Shown: piece after piece, positions 52,508-63,998 of the stretch | Position numbering within the stretch: position 1 is the first letter of the stretch | How the letters are laid out: every line of letters begins with the position of its first letter | Source of the DNA: Mycolicibacterium flavescens | GTDB taxonomy: Bacteria > Actinomycetota > Actinomycetes > Mycobacteriales > Mycobacteriaceae | Length of the DNA stretch: 64,000 nt | NCBI RefSeq assembly: GCF_001722335.1 | Contig: NZ_MIHA01000027.1 | Span: forward strand, 3,194 to 67,193 | Reading direction: 5' to 3' | Made by a program: the position numbers and the translations under genes | Notes under the pieces: model-generated | What the model was told of the DNA's origin: nothing | Database searches by the model: none | What the model saw: the letters and a program-made list of their open reading frames with translations, nothing else

Positions 52508-53451
52508 CTACCTCGCGCGCGGGTGGGCGCCGGCCCACACCTCGCGCAGCGCGTTGACCGTGACCATCGTGTAGATCTGCGTGGTGGTGACCGAGGCGTG
52601 GCCGAGCAGTTCCTGCACGACGCGCACGTCGGCGCCGCCGTCGAGCAGATGCGTGGCGAACGAGTGCCGCAGCACGTGCGGTGACACCGCGGCGGTGATG
52701 CCCGCCCGCTCGGCGGCGTCCTGCAACACCTGCCAGGCGCTCTGCCGCGACAGCCGGCCGCCGCGGGAGTTGAGGAAGATCGCCGGGTTTCCGCGACCGC
52801 GACGCGCCAGGTCGGGCCGCCCGCGCACGAGGTAGGCGTCCAGCGCGCTGACCGCGGGGCGGCCGATCGGCACCAGTCGGTGCTTGCCGCCCTTGCCGCG
52901 CAGCAGCACCGACCGGGCATGGGTGTCGACGTCGTCGAGGTCCAGCCCGACCGCCTCGGAGATCCGGGCGCCGGTCGAGTACAGCAGTTCGAGCAGCGCG
53001 CGGTTGCGCAGCGTCAGCGGACCGTCGGCCTCGCTGTCGCCGCCGGCCGCGTCGAGCAGCGCCACCACCTCGTCGATCGACAGGCTCTTGGGTAGCCGTC
53101 GACTCGGCGTCGGCGGCTTGACCGCCGAGGCCACGTCCAGGTCGATCAGCCCCTCGGCGGCCGCGAACCGGTGCAGCCCGCGCACGGCGATCACCGCCCG
53201 CGCCGCCGACACCGCCGACAGCGGCGCGGTGCCGGTGTCGGGGTCGCCGCGGCGCAACGAGACCAGGAACTCGCTCACGTCGGACTCGGTGACGTTGCGC
53301 AGATCGTCGATGCCGCGGGCGGCCAGATGCTCGGTGTAGCGGCGCAGATCGCGCCGGTAGGAGCTCAACGTGTTGGCGGCGACCCCGCGTTCGATGCTCA
53401 GGTGGTTGAAGTAGTCCTGCACCTGGGTGTCGAGCGCGGAGGTCAGAGTGC

Positions 53452-53455
<4 letters not shown>
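52508..53455 (-). CDS. xerD: Site-specific tyrosine recombinase XerD
   Basis: A 315-residue tyrosine recombinase. N-terminal SAM-like domain [30 protein letters not shown]; catalytic Arg in [27 protein letters not shown] carries H-x2-[17 protein letters not shown] carries the His and the nucleophile Tyr. It resolves chromosome dimers at dif with XerC. GTG 53455 overlaps the Nudix stop by 4 bases. Confidence 0.95.
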
Positions 53456-55864
<2,409 letters not shown>

Positions 55865-55979
55865 CTAGGCCGATTCCTAGTTTCGGGGCCTGCCGACCCA
55901 CGGAACCCCACCCTAACACCGTCGCCGACACCGCGTCGGTGACGCGCCGCGGAGGGCTCCCGGTGAGACCGATTCGCCG

Positions 55980-56918
55980 CTACTGCGGGACGGTGACCGA
56001 CGTCGCGCCGGGGCCGACACCGTACTGGGCGGGCCGGGCGCCGTTGATCAGATCGCCCAGCGCAAGCACCGACGTGATGCGGCCGGATTCGCTGCCGAGG
56101 TCGTCGACGGTGCTGACCGCCGAACTGAGCGCGGGGTCGGATCGGGTGACCGCGACGGCCGCGGTGCCCGACGCCGAACCGTCCCGCCCCGCGAGGACCG
56201 TGCCCGCGCCGTGTGGGGCCAGCCCGGCGGCCAGCCGCGCCACGGTGGCGCCCCGGTTGCCCGCGTCGTCGCCCAGCGCCCCGCCGGTCACGATCATCGC
56301 GGTGTCGGCCGCGCCGACCCGGTCGTCGTAGGTGATGAAACCGGTGTCGCGCAGGGTGGCCAGCACGGTGTCGCGCTGGGCGTCGTCGACGGTGTTGACC
56401 TTGGGGTCGCGGTTGATCAGCAGTGCGATGCCCAGCAGGTCACCGGCTTGGGAGCCCTGGTCGACGGCGGCGGTGCTCAGCTGCCTGCCCGCGGGCACGA
56501 TCGGCGAGTTGACCACCGACAGCAGTTTCTCCGCGGCGTTGGCGTCGACGAACTGCTGGGTCAGCGTCACCGCGCCGCTGACGCTGCCGCCGGCCTGCCC
56601 GACCAGCCGGGTGACCGCCTCGATGTCGTCGTCGGAGGCGTCGGGGGTGCGGAACAGCACCACGGACTTCCCGGCCATCGCGTCGCGCACGATGCGCGGC
56701 GACATCTGCGCATCGAATTCGCCGGCGGCGCTGAGCTTCTCGTTGAGTCCGTTGCGCTCGTCGGTGAGCACGTTGATCCGGTCCTGCAGTTCGCTCTTGT
56801 CGTCGCGCAGGCCCGACAGCACCGTGTTCGACAGCAGCCCGGACCCCAACGCCACCCCGATGGCCAGCGCGAGGAACACCGCCGCGAGCGAGATCGCGTG
56901 TGTGCGAAGCGAAATCAT
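55980..56918 (-). CDS. mctB: Copper transporter MctB (Rv1698-like)
   Basis: A 312-residue protein. One N-terminal membrane helix (HAISLAAVFLALAIGVALGSGLL) is followed by a coiled coil (LRDDKSELQDRINVLTDERNGLNEKLSAAG) and a periplasmic alpha/beta domain. This is the MctB plan, which in M. tuberculosis was linked to copper export across the envelope. It is 9 bp upstream-adjacent to steA, as in the Rv1697-Rv1698 pair. Confidence 0.92.
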   Translation of the reverse strand: MISLRTHAISLAAVFLALAIGVALGSGLLSNTVLSGLRDDKSELQDRINVLTDERNGLNEKLSAAGEFDAQMSPRIVRDAMAGKSVVLFRTPDASDDDIEAVTRLVGQAGGSVSGAVTLTQQFVDANAAEKLLSVVNSPIVPAGRQLSTAAVDQGSQAGDLLGIALLINRDPKVNTVDDAQRDTVLATLRDTGFITYDDRVGAADTAMIVTGGALGDDAGNRGATVARLAAGLAPHGAGTVLAGRDGSASGTAAVAVTRSDPALSSAVSTVDDLGSESGRITSVLALGDLINGARPAQYGVGPGATSVTVPQ

Positions 56919-56927
56919 GAGGTGCTC

Positions 56928-58112
56928 CTAAGTGACCCAGCCCTGGACCCACAGCGAGAACCGGTTCCAGTAGTCGACGATCCAGTCCAGCAGAGCGGCG
57001 TCCACCCGCGCCACCCACAGCGCGACGATCACCGCGACCAGCATCGCGAGCACCAGCAGCGCGATCGCCCCGCCGGACACCCGGCTGCGGTACAGCGTCG
57101 CAACGGCTTTGGCGTCGACCAGTTTCTCGCCGACCTTGAGCCGGGTCAGGAACGTCGACGGGTTGCTCTGCTGGCGGGACCGGTCGAAGAACTCCTCGAT
57201 GCTGGCGGTGTGGCCGGCGGTGACGATCAGCGACGCGCCGTGGTGGTCGCAGAGCAGCAGCGCCAGATCGGCGGCCGACCCCGCGGCGGGGAACGTCATC
57301 GCCCCGACTCCGAGGTCCTGGATGCGTTCGAGCCCGGCTGCGTGGCCGTCGGCGTCGGCGGGCAGCACGACCTGCGCACCGCACCGCAGCACCTCGGCGC
57401 TGATCTTGTCCGGGTCCCCGACGATGAGCTGCGGCCGGTATCCGGCCTTGCGCAGCACGTCCGCGCCGGTGCCGACGCCGACCAGCACCGGCTGGTACTC
57501 CTTGATGAACGGTTTGAGGGCCCGCAGGTCGTTGGCCGCCCCGGCGTCTTCAGCGACGATCACGACGTGGCGCCGGTTGAGGTCGACGTCGATGTCGGGG
57601 ATGCCGATGCCGTCGATGAGCAGCGGGCTCTCACTGCGGATGAACTCGATGGTGTTGCCGGCGAACGCCTCGAGGTGGGCCACCAGACCGCTCTTGGCCT
57701 CGTGCATCAGCTCGTGGATCTCGTGGTCGGTGCGCTCGGCGCCGAGGATCAGCCGGCGGTCGCCGCTGTAGATGCCGCCTTCGTGCAGGCGGACCCGCGC
57801 GCCGTCCTTGACCTTCTTGAAGACCTCGGGGCCGGTGTTGTCGATCAGCGTGATGCCGTTGGCGACCAGCACCTCGGGCCCGAGGTTGGGGTAGCGTCCC
57901 GAGATCGACGGTGAGGCGTTGACAACCGCGGTGACACCGGCCTCGACGAGCGCGTCGGCGGTGATGCGGTCCAGGTCCAGGGCGTCGATGACGACGATGT
58001 CTCCGGGGCTGATGCGGCGCAGCAGCCGGTCGATGTCGCGGTCCACGCGGGCGGTGCCGGCGATGCCCGGTCGAGAGCTGGCATTACGGGTGAGCAGCGC
58101 TGACATCTTCAT
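56928..58112 (-). CDS. steA: SteA-like membrane protein (Rv1697 homologue)
   Basis: A 394-residue protein with a large soluble domain: RVDRDIDRLLRRISPGDIVVIDALDLDRITADALVEAGVTAVVNAS and GYRPQLIVGDPDKIS, the thiamin-pyrophosphokinase-like fold. A single helix (ALLVLAMLVAVIVALWVAR) is at the C-terminus. SteA binds SteB/ RipA in corynebacteria for cell separation. ATG 58112 is used; ATG 58106 is possible. It precedes mctB. Confidence 0.92.
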   Translation of the reverse strand: MKMSALLTRNASSRPGIAGTARVDRDIDRLLRRISPGDIVVIDALDLDRITADALVEAGVTAVVNASPSISGRYPNLGPEVLVANGITLIDNTGPEVFKKVKDGARVRLHEGGIYSGDRRLILGAERTDHEIHELMHEAKSGLVAHLEAFAGNTIEFIRSESPLLIDGIGIPDIDVDLNRRHVVIVAEDAGAANDLRALKPFIKEYQPVLVGVGTGADVLRKAGYRPQLIVGDPDKISAEVLRCGAQVVLPADADGHAAGLERIQDLGVGAMTFPAAGSAADLALLLCDHHGASLIVTAGHTASIEEFFDRSRQQSNPSTFLTRLKVGEKLVDAKAVATLYRSRVSGGAIALLVLAMLVAVIVALWVARVDAALLDWIVDYWNRFSLWVQGWVT

Positions 58113-58289
58113 GGGCCGATTCTGGCGAGACCGGGCCGTGATCCGTCGGAGGCGCGCCGTAACATCAGTCACATAAGTACCTTGTGTCCCACAGGTCACA
58201 TGCGGACGGCCAGCGTTGAGCAAAGCCGCCAGTAACCAAGACAGGCTTTCAAAGCCCGGAATGTGTAACGGCCAGCAAACAGCTACGGG
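58113..58289. other. 177-bp region between steA and recN
   Basis: A gap in the leftward block with no coding frame of note. It contains a TA-rich segment (AACATCAGTCACATAAGTACC, 58161-58181 on plus) that could hold the steA-mctB promoter on the minus strand. No obvious hairpin terminator for recN was seen. Confidence 0.4.
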
Positions 58290-60062
58290 CTAGGTTTCCG
58301 CGCGGTCCTTCTGCGCGGCGTCGAGCAGCTCGCGCGCGTGCGCGCGGCCGCTGTCGGACTCGCCGAGCCCGGCCAGCATCCGCGCCAACTCGGCCACCCG
58401 CTCGTCGTCGTCCAGTCGGCGCACACCGCTGGCCTTGGCCTTCCCCGCGCCCTTGGCGCCCGCACTGTCGACCACCAGGTGGACGTCGGCGTAGGCCGCG
58501 ACCTGCGGCAGATGGGTGACGACGATGACCTGGTGCGTGTCGGCCAGCCGCGCCAACCGGCGCCCGATCTGCACGGCGGCCCGGCCGCCGACGCCGGCGT
58601 CGACCTCGTCGAACACCATCGTGGTGCCTTCCGCCGACGCGGCCAGCACCACCTCGAGGGCCAACATCACGCGCGACAGTTCACCGCCAGAGGCGCTCTT
58701 GTTCAGCGGCAGGATGTCGGTTCCGCGGTGGGCGGCGAAGCCGAACTCGACGTTGTCGACGCCGTCGTGCCCGGCGTGCACGACCTCCCCGGACGCCAGC
58801 GTCAGCGGCGCGGAGTCGTCGGCCCGGGCCGGCAGCGGGCCGACCGACACCGTGAAGTCGGCGTCGGCCATCGCGAGCCCGGCGAGTTCGGCGGTCACCG
58901 CCTTGGACAGTCCCTTGGCCGCCTTCGTGCGCGCCTTGGTCAACTCGGCGGCAGCGGCGACGACCTTGCGCTGCAATTCCTCGACCTTGCGCTCGAGACC
59001 GGTCAGCGCCTCCTCGGAGACGTCGAGTTGGTCGAGGCGCTCGCGTGATTCGCGCGCCCAGGCCAGGACACCGTCGACATCGGGGGCGTACTTGCGGGTG
59101 AGCGTGCGTAGTTCGGCCTGGCGTGCCAGCTTGCTCTCCAGCGCGCTGGCGTCGCCGGGCAGCCCGGACAGGAACGACCCGAGTTCGCCGCCGACACTGG
59201 CGATCACCGCGACGGCTTCGTTGAGTTGTTCGGCCAGCGACACCAGCGCGGCGTCTCCGGTGGACTCCAGCGCCGCCTTGGCGTGCGCGACGCCGTGTGA
59301 GGCCGACAGATCCTCCGGCGACGGGTCGTCCGGCCCGGACAGCGCGGTCCGTGCGGTCTGGGCGGCCTCGCGCAGCGCGTCGAGTTCGGAGAGTCGGCGG
59401 ATGTCGTCGACGAGCGCGTTGTCCTCACCGGGTTCTGGTGCGACAGCATCGATTTCGTCTAGCGAGAACTTCAGCCGGTCGGCTTCCTGCGCGAGTTCGC
59501 GGGCCCGCTGCCTGCGGTCGATCAGGTCGCGGCGCGCCGCCGCCCAGTCGTCGCGGGCGGCGCGGTACTTCTTCAGCGGGGCCTCGACGTCGGCGAACCG
59601 GTCCAGGGCCGCCCGCTGCTCCTCGGGCCGCATCAGCCGCAGTTGGTCGTTCTGCCCGTGCAGGGTGAGAAGTTCGGTGGTGAAGCCGCTCAGCGATTTG
59701 GCGGGCACGCTGCGTCCGCCGAGGTAGGCCCGTGACGGGCCGTCGCGGCTGACCGAACGCGCGGCGATGACGCTGCCGTCGTCGTCGCGTTCGGCGCCTG
59801 AGGAGTCGAGGATCTCGTCGACGAGCGCAGCGACGTCAGCGGCGAGTTCGGTTGTGGTGAAACGGCCTTCGACCACCGCACGGTTGGCGCCCGAGCGCAC
59901 CCGGCTGGCGTCGGCCCGGGCTCCGCCGAGCAGGTGCAGACCGGTGACGACCATGGTCTTGCCGGTGCCGGTCTCGCCGGTCAGGACCGTGAAGCCGCGG
60001 TCGAACTCGGCGGTCGCGGTGCTGATCGCGCCGAGTGACTCGATTCGGATTTCGGAGAGCAC
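58290..60062 (-). CDS. recN: DNA repair protein RecN
   Basis: A 590-residue SMC-like protein. The Walker A is LTGETGTGKTMVV at the N-terminus. Coiled-coil arms cover ~150-370, and the ABC signature SGGELSRVMLALE and Walker B TMVFDEVDAGVGG are at the C-terminus. It acts in double-strand-break repair. GTG 60062 shares one base with the nadK stop. Confidence 0.96.
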   Translation of the reverse strand: MLSEIRIESLGAISTATAEFDRGFTVLTGETGTGKTMVVTGLHLLGGARADASRVRSGANRAVVEGRFTTTELAADVAALVDEILDSSGAERDDDGSVIAARSVSRDGPSRAYLGGRSVPAKSLSGFTTELLTLHGQNDQLRLMRPEEQRAALDRFADVEAPLKKYRAARDDWAAARRDLIDRRQRARELAQEADRLKFSLDEIDAVAPEPGEDNALVDDIRRLSELDALREAAQTARTALSGPDDPSPEDLSASHGVAHAKAALESTGDAALVSLAEQLNEAVAVIASVGGELGSFLSGLPGDASALESKLARQAELRTLTRKYAPDVDGVLAWARESRERLDQLDVSEEALTGLERKVEELQRKVVAAAAELTKARTKAAKGLSKAVTAELAGLAMADADFTVSVGPLPARADDSAPLTLASGEVVHAGHDGVDNVEFGFAAHRGTDILPLNKSASGGELSRVMLALEVVLAASAEGTTMVFDEVDAGVGGRAAVQIGRRLARLADTHQVIVVTHLPQVAAYADVHLVVDSAGAKGAGKAKASGVRRLDDDERVAELARMLAGLGESDSGRAHARELLDAAQKDRAET

Positions 60063-60985
60063 TACTGACCGCGCCACCCCGTGACCGGCAACCGGAACTT
60101 GCGCACCAGACGGTCGGTGAACGGGGCACTGTCGAGGCGCACCCATTTGACCGGTGTACCGCAGCGGGTCACCTCCAGGCGCCCGCCGGCAGGGACCACC
60201 ATCTCGCGGCGGCCGTCGCAGAACACCAGCGCGTCGTGGCCGCGGGCCTCGATCTCGATCGCGATCGCCGCCTCGGGGCTGGTCACCATCGGGCGGGCGA
60301 ACAGCGCATGAGCGTTGTTGGGCACCACCAGGATCGCCTCCAGGTCCGGCCACAGGATCGGACCGCCCGCGGAGAACGCCCACGCCGTGGACCCCGTCGG
60401 TGTGGCGACCAGGACCCCGTCGCACCCGAACGACGACACCGGCCGTCCGTCCACCTCGAGCACCGCACCCAGCACCCCGAGCCGCGGGCCCTTCTCCAGG
60501 CTGGCCTCGTTCAACGCCCAGCCCCGGTCGATGACGCGGCCGTCCACCCGGACCACCACGTCGAGCGTCATCCGCTCCTCGACGCTGTAGTCGCGGGCGA
60601 TCACGTGGTCGAGGACGGCGTCGATGTTGTCGGCCTCGGCTTCGGCGAGAAAACCGATGCGGCCGAGGTTGACCCCCAGCACCGGGATCTCGACGTTGCG
60701 GGCGAGTTCGGCCGCGCGCAGGAACGTGCCGTCGCCGCCGAGTACGAGCACCAGTTCGCAGCCCTCGGCGGCGCGTTCCTCGGCGTCGACCACCTCGATC
60801 TCGACGCCGAGCGCGCGCATGTCGTCGGGCGACAGGTGCACCGGCCCGCGGTCCACCGCTTCGGCCGAGAGCACTTTGAGCGCGATGCCGTTGTCGCTGA
60901 GCACTTTCTGGACCCGCCGGGCGACCTCGGTGGCCTCGGCGCGTCCGGTGTGCACGACCATCAAGATGGTGCGTTCGGCGTTCAC
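60062..60985 (-). CDS. nadK: NAD kinase
   Basis: A 307-residue kinase. [13 protein letters not shown] is the GGDGT motif; [12 protein letters not shown] and [18 protein letters not shown] are the NAD- and ATP-binding blocks. It converts NAD+ to NADP+. GTG 60985 overlaps the tlyA stop (GTGA). Confidence 0.97.
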   Translation of the reverse strand: MNAERTILMVVHTGRAEATEVARRVQKVLSDNGIALKVLSAEAVDRGPVHLSPDDMRALGVEIEVVDAEERAAEGCELVLVLGGDGTFLRAAELARNVEIPVLGVNLGRIGFLAEAEADNIDAVLDHVIARDYSVEERMTLDVVVRVDGRVIDRGWALNEASLEKGPRLGVLGAVLEVDGRPVSSFGCDGVLVATPTGSTAWAFSAGGPILWPDLEAILVVPNNAHALFARPMVTSPEAAIAIEIEARGHDALVFCDGRREMVVPAGGRLEVTRCGTPVKWVRLDSAPFTDRLVRKFRLPVTGWRGQ

Positions 60986-61791
60986 TGGGGTCCTTCCGCG
61001 ACGGCGTTGCGCACTGCCTGCGCCAGGGCCGTCCCGTCGAGCGCGGCCTCGGTGCGGGCGCGCAGGTGCAGAAAGTACTCGACGTTGCCGGACGGCCCGG
61101 GCAGCGGGCTGGCGACGACGCCGACGGTGTGCCACTGCAATTGCGCGGCGCGCTGCGCCACGCTCAGCACGGCTTCGGCGCGCAGTTCGGGGTCGGCGAC
61201 GACGCCGCCTGCCCCGACGCGGTCCTTGCCGACCTCGAACTGTGGTTTCACCATCGGCACGATATCGCCGTCGGGCGACGCACACGCTGTCAGCGCGGGC
61301 AGCACCGTGGACAGCGAGATGAACGACAGGTCGGCGACCACCAGGTCGACGGGCCCGCCGATCGCGTCGGCGGTCAGTTCGCGCACGTTCGTGCGTTCCA
61401 TCACGGTGACGCGCTCGTCGGTCCGCAGCGCCCACGCCAACTGGCCGTAGCCGACGTCGGCGGCGACCACCTCGCGCGCACCCCGGTCGAGCAGCACCTC
61501 GGTGAAGCCGCCGGTCGACGCGCCGGCGTCCAGGCAGCGGCGCTCCTCGACCGCGACGTCGAAGGCGTCCAGGGCGCCCAGCAGTTTGTGGGCGCCGCGC
61601 GAGACCCAGGTGCGTTCGTCGGCGCCTTCGACCCGCAGTGACGCGGTGACCGCGACCGCGGTGGCGGGTTTGGCGGCCGGCATGCCGTCGATGCGGACCC
61701 GGCCCGCGCCGATCAACTCGGCGGCCTGCTGGCGGGACCGGGCCAAACCGCGTCGCACCAGCTCGGCGTCTACTCGTGCCCGCCGCGTCAC
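60982..61791 (-). CDS. tlyA: 2'-O-ribose rRNA methyltransferase TlyA
   Basis: A 269-residue protein with an N-terminal S4 domain ([30 protein letters not shown]) and FtsJ-like methyltransferase core ([52 protein letters not shown]). It methylates C1409 of 16S and C1920 of 23S rRNA; loss gives capreomycin resistance in M. tuberculosis. The catalytic K-D-K-E set is visible. Confidence 0.96.
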   Translation of the reverse strand: MTRRARVDAELVRRGLARSRQQAAELIGAGRVRIDGMPAAKPATAVAVTASLRVEGADERTWVSRGAHKLLGALDAFDVAVEERRCLDAGASTGGFTEVLLDRGAREVVAADVGYGQLAWALRTDERVTVMERTNVRELTADAIGGPVDLVVADLSFISLSTVLPALTACASPDGDIVPMVKPQFEVGKDRVGAGGVVADPELRAEAVLSVAQRAAQLQWHTVGVVASPLPGPSGNVEYFLHLRARTEAALDGTALAQAVRNAVAEGPQ

Positions 61792-61796
61792 GGCGG

Positions 61797-61994
61797 TCAG
61801 CCCTTCTCGACCGACTCGAGCGCCTGCACGAGCACGTCGTGCGCCTCTTCCAGCCGTGTCGCGATGGCCTCGATCTCGTCGTCGGTCAGACCGTCGAGGT
61901 TGGAGCCGTCGGGACCGGGGTCGGGCAGATCGGCCAGCAACTGCGCGATGCGTGCGCGAATCTGATCGGGATCGGTACTCATGTCGGTGTTCAC
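61797..61994 (-). CDS. Small conserved protein, Rv1693-like, 65 aa
   Basis: A 65-residue acidic helical protein ([61 protein letters not shown]). GTG 61994 or ATG 61982 may start it. It lies between the phosphatase and tlyA, 2 bp after the phosphatase-tail stop. No domain named; it is conserved in position in mycobacteria. Confidence 0.8.
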   Translation of the reverse strand: MNTDMSTDPDQIRARIAQLLADLPDPGPDGSNLDGLTDDEIEAIATRLEEAHDVLVQALESVEKG

Positions 61995-61995
61995 G

Positions 61996-62204
61996 CTAGT
62001 CGATCAGGGACCAGCGCTGTGCGGCCTGGCGGGCGGTGTCGTCACCGGCGGCGATGGTCACCGACGCGGCGTCGAGCCCGGCGGCCCACAGCGCACCGGC
62101 CGTCGCGCGCACCACGGCCAGCGGATCAGTGGCCGCGTGACCGGTGGAGTGCACCGTCACCGTCGTTGCTTCGACGTCGACGCGCCACGCCGGGTGCGGC
62201 CGAT
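61996..62204 (-). pseudogene. Detached C-terminal domain of the G3P phosphatase, out of frame
   Basis: The frame ending at 61996 encodes WRVDVEATTVTVHS ... ATAGALWAAGLDAASVTIAAGDDTARQAAQRWSLID. I recall M. tuberculosis Rv1692 having the same C-terminal pattern (WQIDVGGGAVTV ... AVASAVWEARAADL ... DERARAALQRWSL). Here it is one base out of frame with the upstream phosphatase, which stops at 62157. Re-joining needs a shift of one base near 62190-62204. Whether this is a true mutation or a sequence error cannot be told here. Confidence 0.75.
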
Positions 62205-62999
62205 GCGCAGTTCCTCGGCGGGGCTGGTCAGCGCCCGGAGGTCGGGCGCCAGGAAGTCGGGCCGCTCCCCCTCGGCGGCGCGCACCATGTCGGCGGCGGT
62301 GCTGACGCCGGTGAGCACGAGCAGGCTGGGCAACCCCGCGGCGTTGGCGCCCGCGATGTCGGTGTCGAGTCGGTCGCCGACCACGAGCGGCGTGGTGAAG
62401 TCGCCGCGGGCCAGCGCGTCGTTGAGCAGCGTCGGCTGCGGCTTGCCGGCGACCTGGGGTTCGCGGTCGGTGGCCACCCGCAGCGCGGCGACCATCGAGC
62501 CGTTTCCGGGCAACAGGCCGCGCTCGGACGGCAGGGTGCGGTCGACGTTCGCGGCCACCCACAGCGCCCCGTCGCGGATGGCCAGCGCGGCCTCGGCGAG
62601 TTCGGGCCAGCCGGTCTGCGGCGAGTGCCCCTGCACCACGGCGACCGGGCCGACGGAGAACTGACGCACCGGTTTGAGCCCGACCTGGCTGACTTCGGCG
62701 GCCAGCGCGTCGGTGCCGACAACGAGAACGGCTGCGCCGGCGGGCAATTGGGAGGCCAACAGCCGGGCCGCGCTCTGTGCGCTGGTGACCACGTCGTCGG
62801 GTTCGGCGGCGAAGCCCAGCGAGTGCAGGTGCTCGGCCACCTCGGCCGGAGCGCGCGAGGCGTTGTTGGTGACGTAAAGCAAGCGCGCTTGCAGAGTTGC
62901 CAGGGTGTCGACGGCGCCCACGGTGGCCTGGTGCCCGCGGAACACGGTGCCGTCGAGGTCGAGCAGCAGGCAGTCGTGGTCCTGCGCGAGGGCACTCAC
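62157..62999 (-). CDS. HAD-IIA glycerol-3-phosphate phosphatase (Rv1692-like), truncated C-terminus
   Basis: A 280-residue HAD-superfamily phosphatase. Catalytic LLLDLDGTVFRG (Asp nucleophile), VTNNASRAP, KPQPTLLNDAL with Lys, and VVGDRLDTDIAGANAAGLPS are present. Rv1692 dephosphorylates glycerol-3-phosphate and also has a GNAT-like C-terminal domain, which lies here in another frame (61996-62204). The last ~15 residues (RTRRGASTSKQRR) are the out-of-frame tail. GTG 62999 lies immediately after the TPR gene stop. Confidence 0.93.
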   Translation of the reverse strand: MSALAQDHDCLLLDLDGTVFRGHQATVGAVDTLATLQARLLYVTNNASRAPAEVAEHLHSLGFAAEPDDVVTSAQSAARLLASQLPAGAAVLVVGTDALAAEVSQVGLKPVRQFSVGPVAVVQGHSPQTGWPELAEAALAIRDGALWVAANVDRTLPSERGLLPGNGSMVAALRVATDREPQVAGKPQPTLLNDALARGDFTTPLVVGDRLDTDIAGANAAGLPSLLVLTGVSTAADMVRAAEGERPDFLAPDLRALTSPAEELRIGRTRRGASTSKQRR

Positions 63000-63000
63000 C

Positions 63001-63780
63001 TCAGGAGAGCTCCGTGACGCGCTCTTCGGCGTCGGTGACGCCGTCGACGTCGGCCGCGGCGGCGGTGAGGAACCACTGCAGCGCCTCGTCGTTGCGGCCA
63101 AGGGCCAGAAGGGTTTCGGCGTACACGTAGAACAGCCGGGCCGCGGTTTGTCCGGTGCGTGAGCGGTCGGGCTGCGGACTGGACAGCAAGGCGAGAGCCT
63201 GCTCGTGTTGGCCGAGATCCGAGCGTGCGCCGGCCACGACGATGCGCAGTTCGTCGGCGTCGTCGCCGGTGAGCTGGGCGGCCTCGGGGCTGCGGCCGAG
63301 TTCGATCGCCCGCTCGGGACGCCCGACACCGCGCTCGCAGTCGGCGATCAGCGCCAACAACGGTGAGCGGCTGCCCATTCGGCGTGCGGCGCGCAGTTCG
63401 GCGAGCGCCTGCGCCCAGTCACCGCAGTGGTAGGCGGCGATGCCGACGGCCTCGCGCACCGCGGCGATGCGCCCGGCCCGGGTCCGGGCGGCGCGCGCGT
63501 GTTCGAGCGCGGCCTCGGGGTCGTCGTCGAGCAGTTCGCCGGCGGCCACGAGGTGGCGGGCGACGTAGTCCGCCGAGGACCGGTCCAGGGTGGTCAGTTC
63601 GCCGCGCACTTCCGGCGCCAGTTGCCGCGCCTCGATCCGGTCGGGAAGCGGCGGGCCGGCCGATGCGCGCGCATCCTTGTCGGGGCGCGGCTGCGCGCGG
63701 CGCGCCCGGTTGGGTCCCGACGAGCGCGGCGCTGCCCCGTTTGGGCGCCCGTTGTTGCCGCCCCGTCTGTCCTCAGCCAC
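63001..63780 (-). CDS. Tetratricopeptide-repeat protein (Rv1691-like)
   Basis: A 259-residue protein. The first ~45 residues are basic and disordered; the rest is a run of TPR-like helical pairs: AALEHARAARTRAGRIAAVREAVGIAAYHCGDWAQALAELRAARR, PLLALIADCERGVGRPERAIELG, ARLFYVYAETLLALGRNDEALQWFLTAAA. TPR domains are scaffolds; the partner is unknown. It is the first protein gene after the rRNA operon and precedes the phosphatase gene. Confidence 0.85.
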   Translation of the reverse strand: MAEDRRGGNNGRPNGAAPRSSGPNRARRAQPRPDKDARASAGPPLPDRIEARQLAPEVRGELTTLDRSSADYVARHLVAAGELLDDDPEAALEHARAARTRAGRIAAVREAVGIAAYHCGDWAQALAELRAARRMGSRSPLLALIADCERGVGRPERAIELGRSPEAAQLTGDDADELRIVVAGARSDLGQHEQALALLSSPQPDRSRTGQTAARLFYVYAETLLALGRNDEALQWFLTAAAADVDGVTDAEERVTELS

Positions 63781-63842
63781 GTATGCCTTTCTACCCGATG
63801 ACGCGATCGGTGAGAATTCGAAATGAGTTCTCGGGAAATGGA

Positions 63843-63872
63843 ATTACCCCCCACGCAATTGTGGGGGGTAAT
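63843..63872 (-). terminator. rRNA operon terminator hairpin
   Basis: ATTACCCCCCAC (63843-63854) and GTGGGGGGTAAT (63861-63872) form a perfect 12-bp stem with a 6-base loop, 9 bp beyond the 5S 3' end in the transcription direction. It is the strongest hairpin in the window. Confidence 0.85.
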
Positions 63873-63881
63873 CCTAATGTG

Positions 63882-63998
63882 TGTTCGGCGGTGTCCTACT
63901 TTTCCACCCGTGTTGGGCAGTATCATTGGCGCTGGCAGGCTTAGCTTCCGGGTTCGGGATGGGTCCGGGCGTTTCCCTGCCGCTATTGACCGCCGTAA
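63882..63998 (-). rRNA. rrf: 5S ribosomal RNA
   Basis: Read leftward, the sequence starts TTACGGCGGT and continues CAGGGAAACGCCCGG and CCCGAACCCGGAAGCTAAGC, ending ACACCGCCGAACA. This is the mycobacterial 5S rRNA, about 117 nt; both ends pair with each other. The 23S gene would lie beyond the right edge. Ends are set by alignment from memory and may be off by one or two bases. Confidence 0.95.

Noticed and set aside
60062..60425. Extension of recN upstream of 60062
   Set aside because: It is open only because it runs in another frame through nadK; conserved RecN begins at [13 protein letters not shown].
62157..62204. Programmed -1 frameshift in the phosphatase gene
   Set aside because: No slippery heptamer (X XXY YYZ) or strong downstream pseudoknot is visible around the junction, so mutation or sequence error is more likely.
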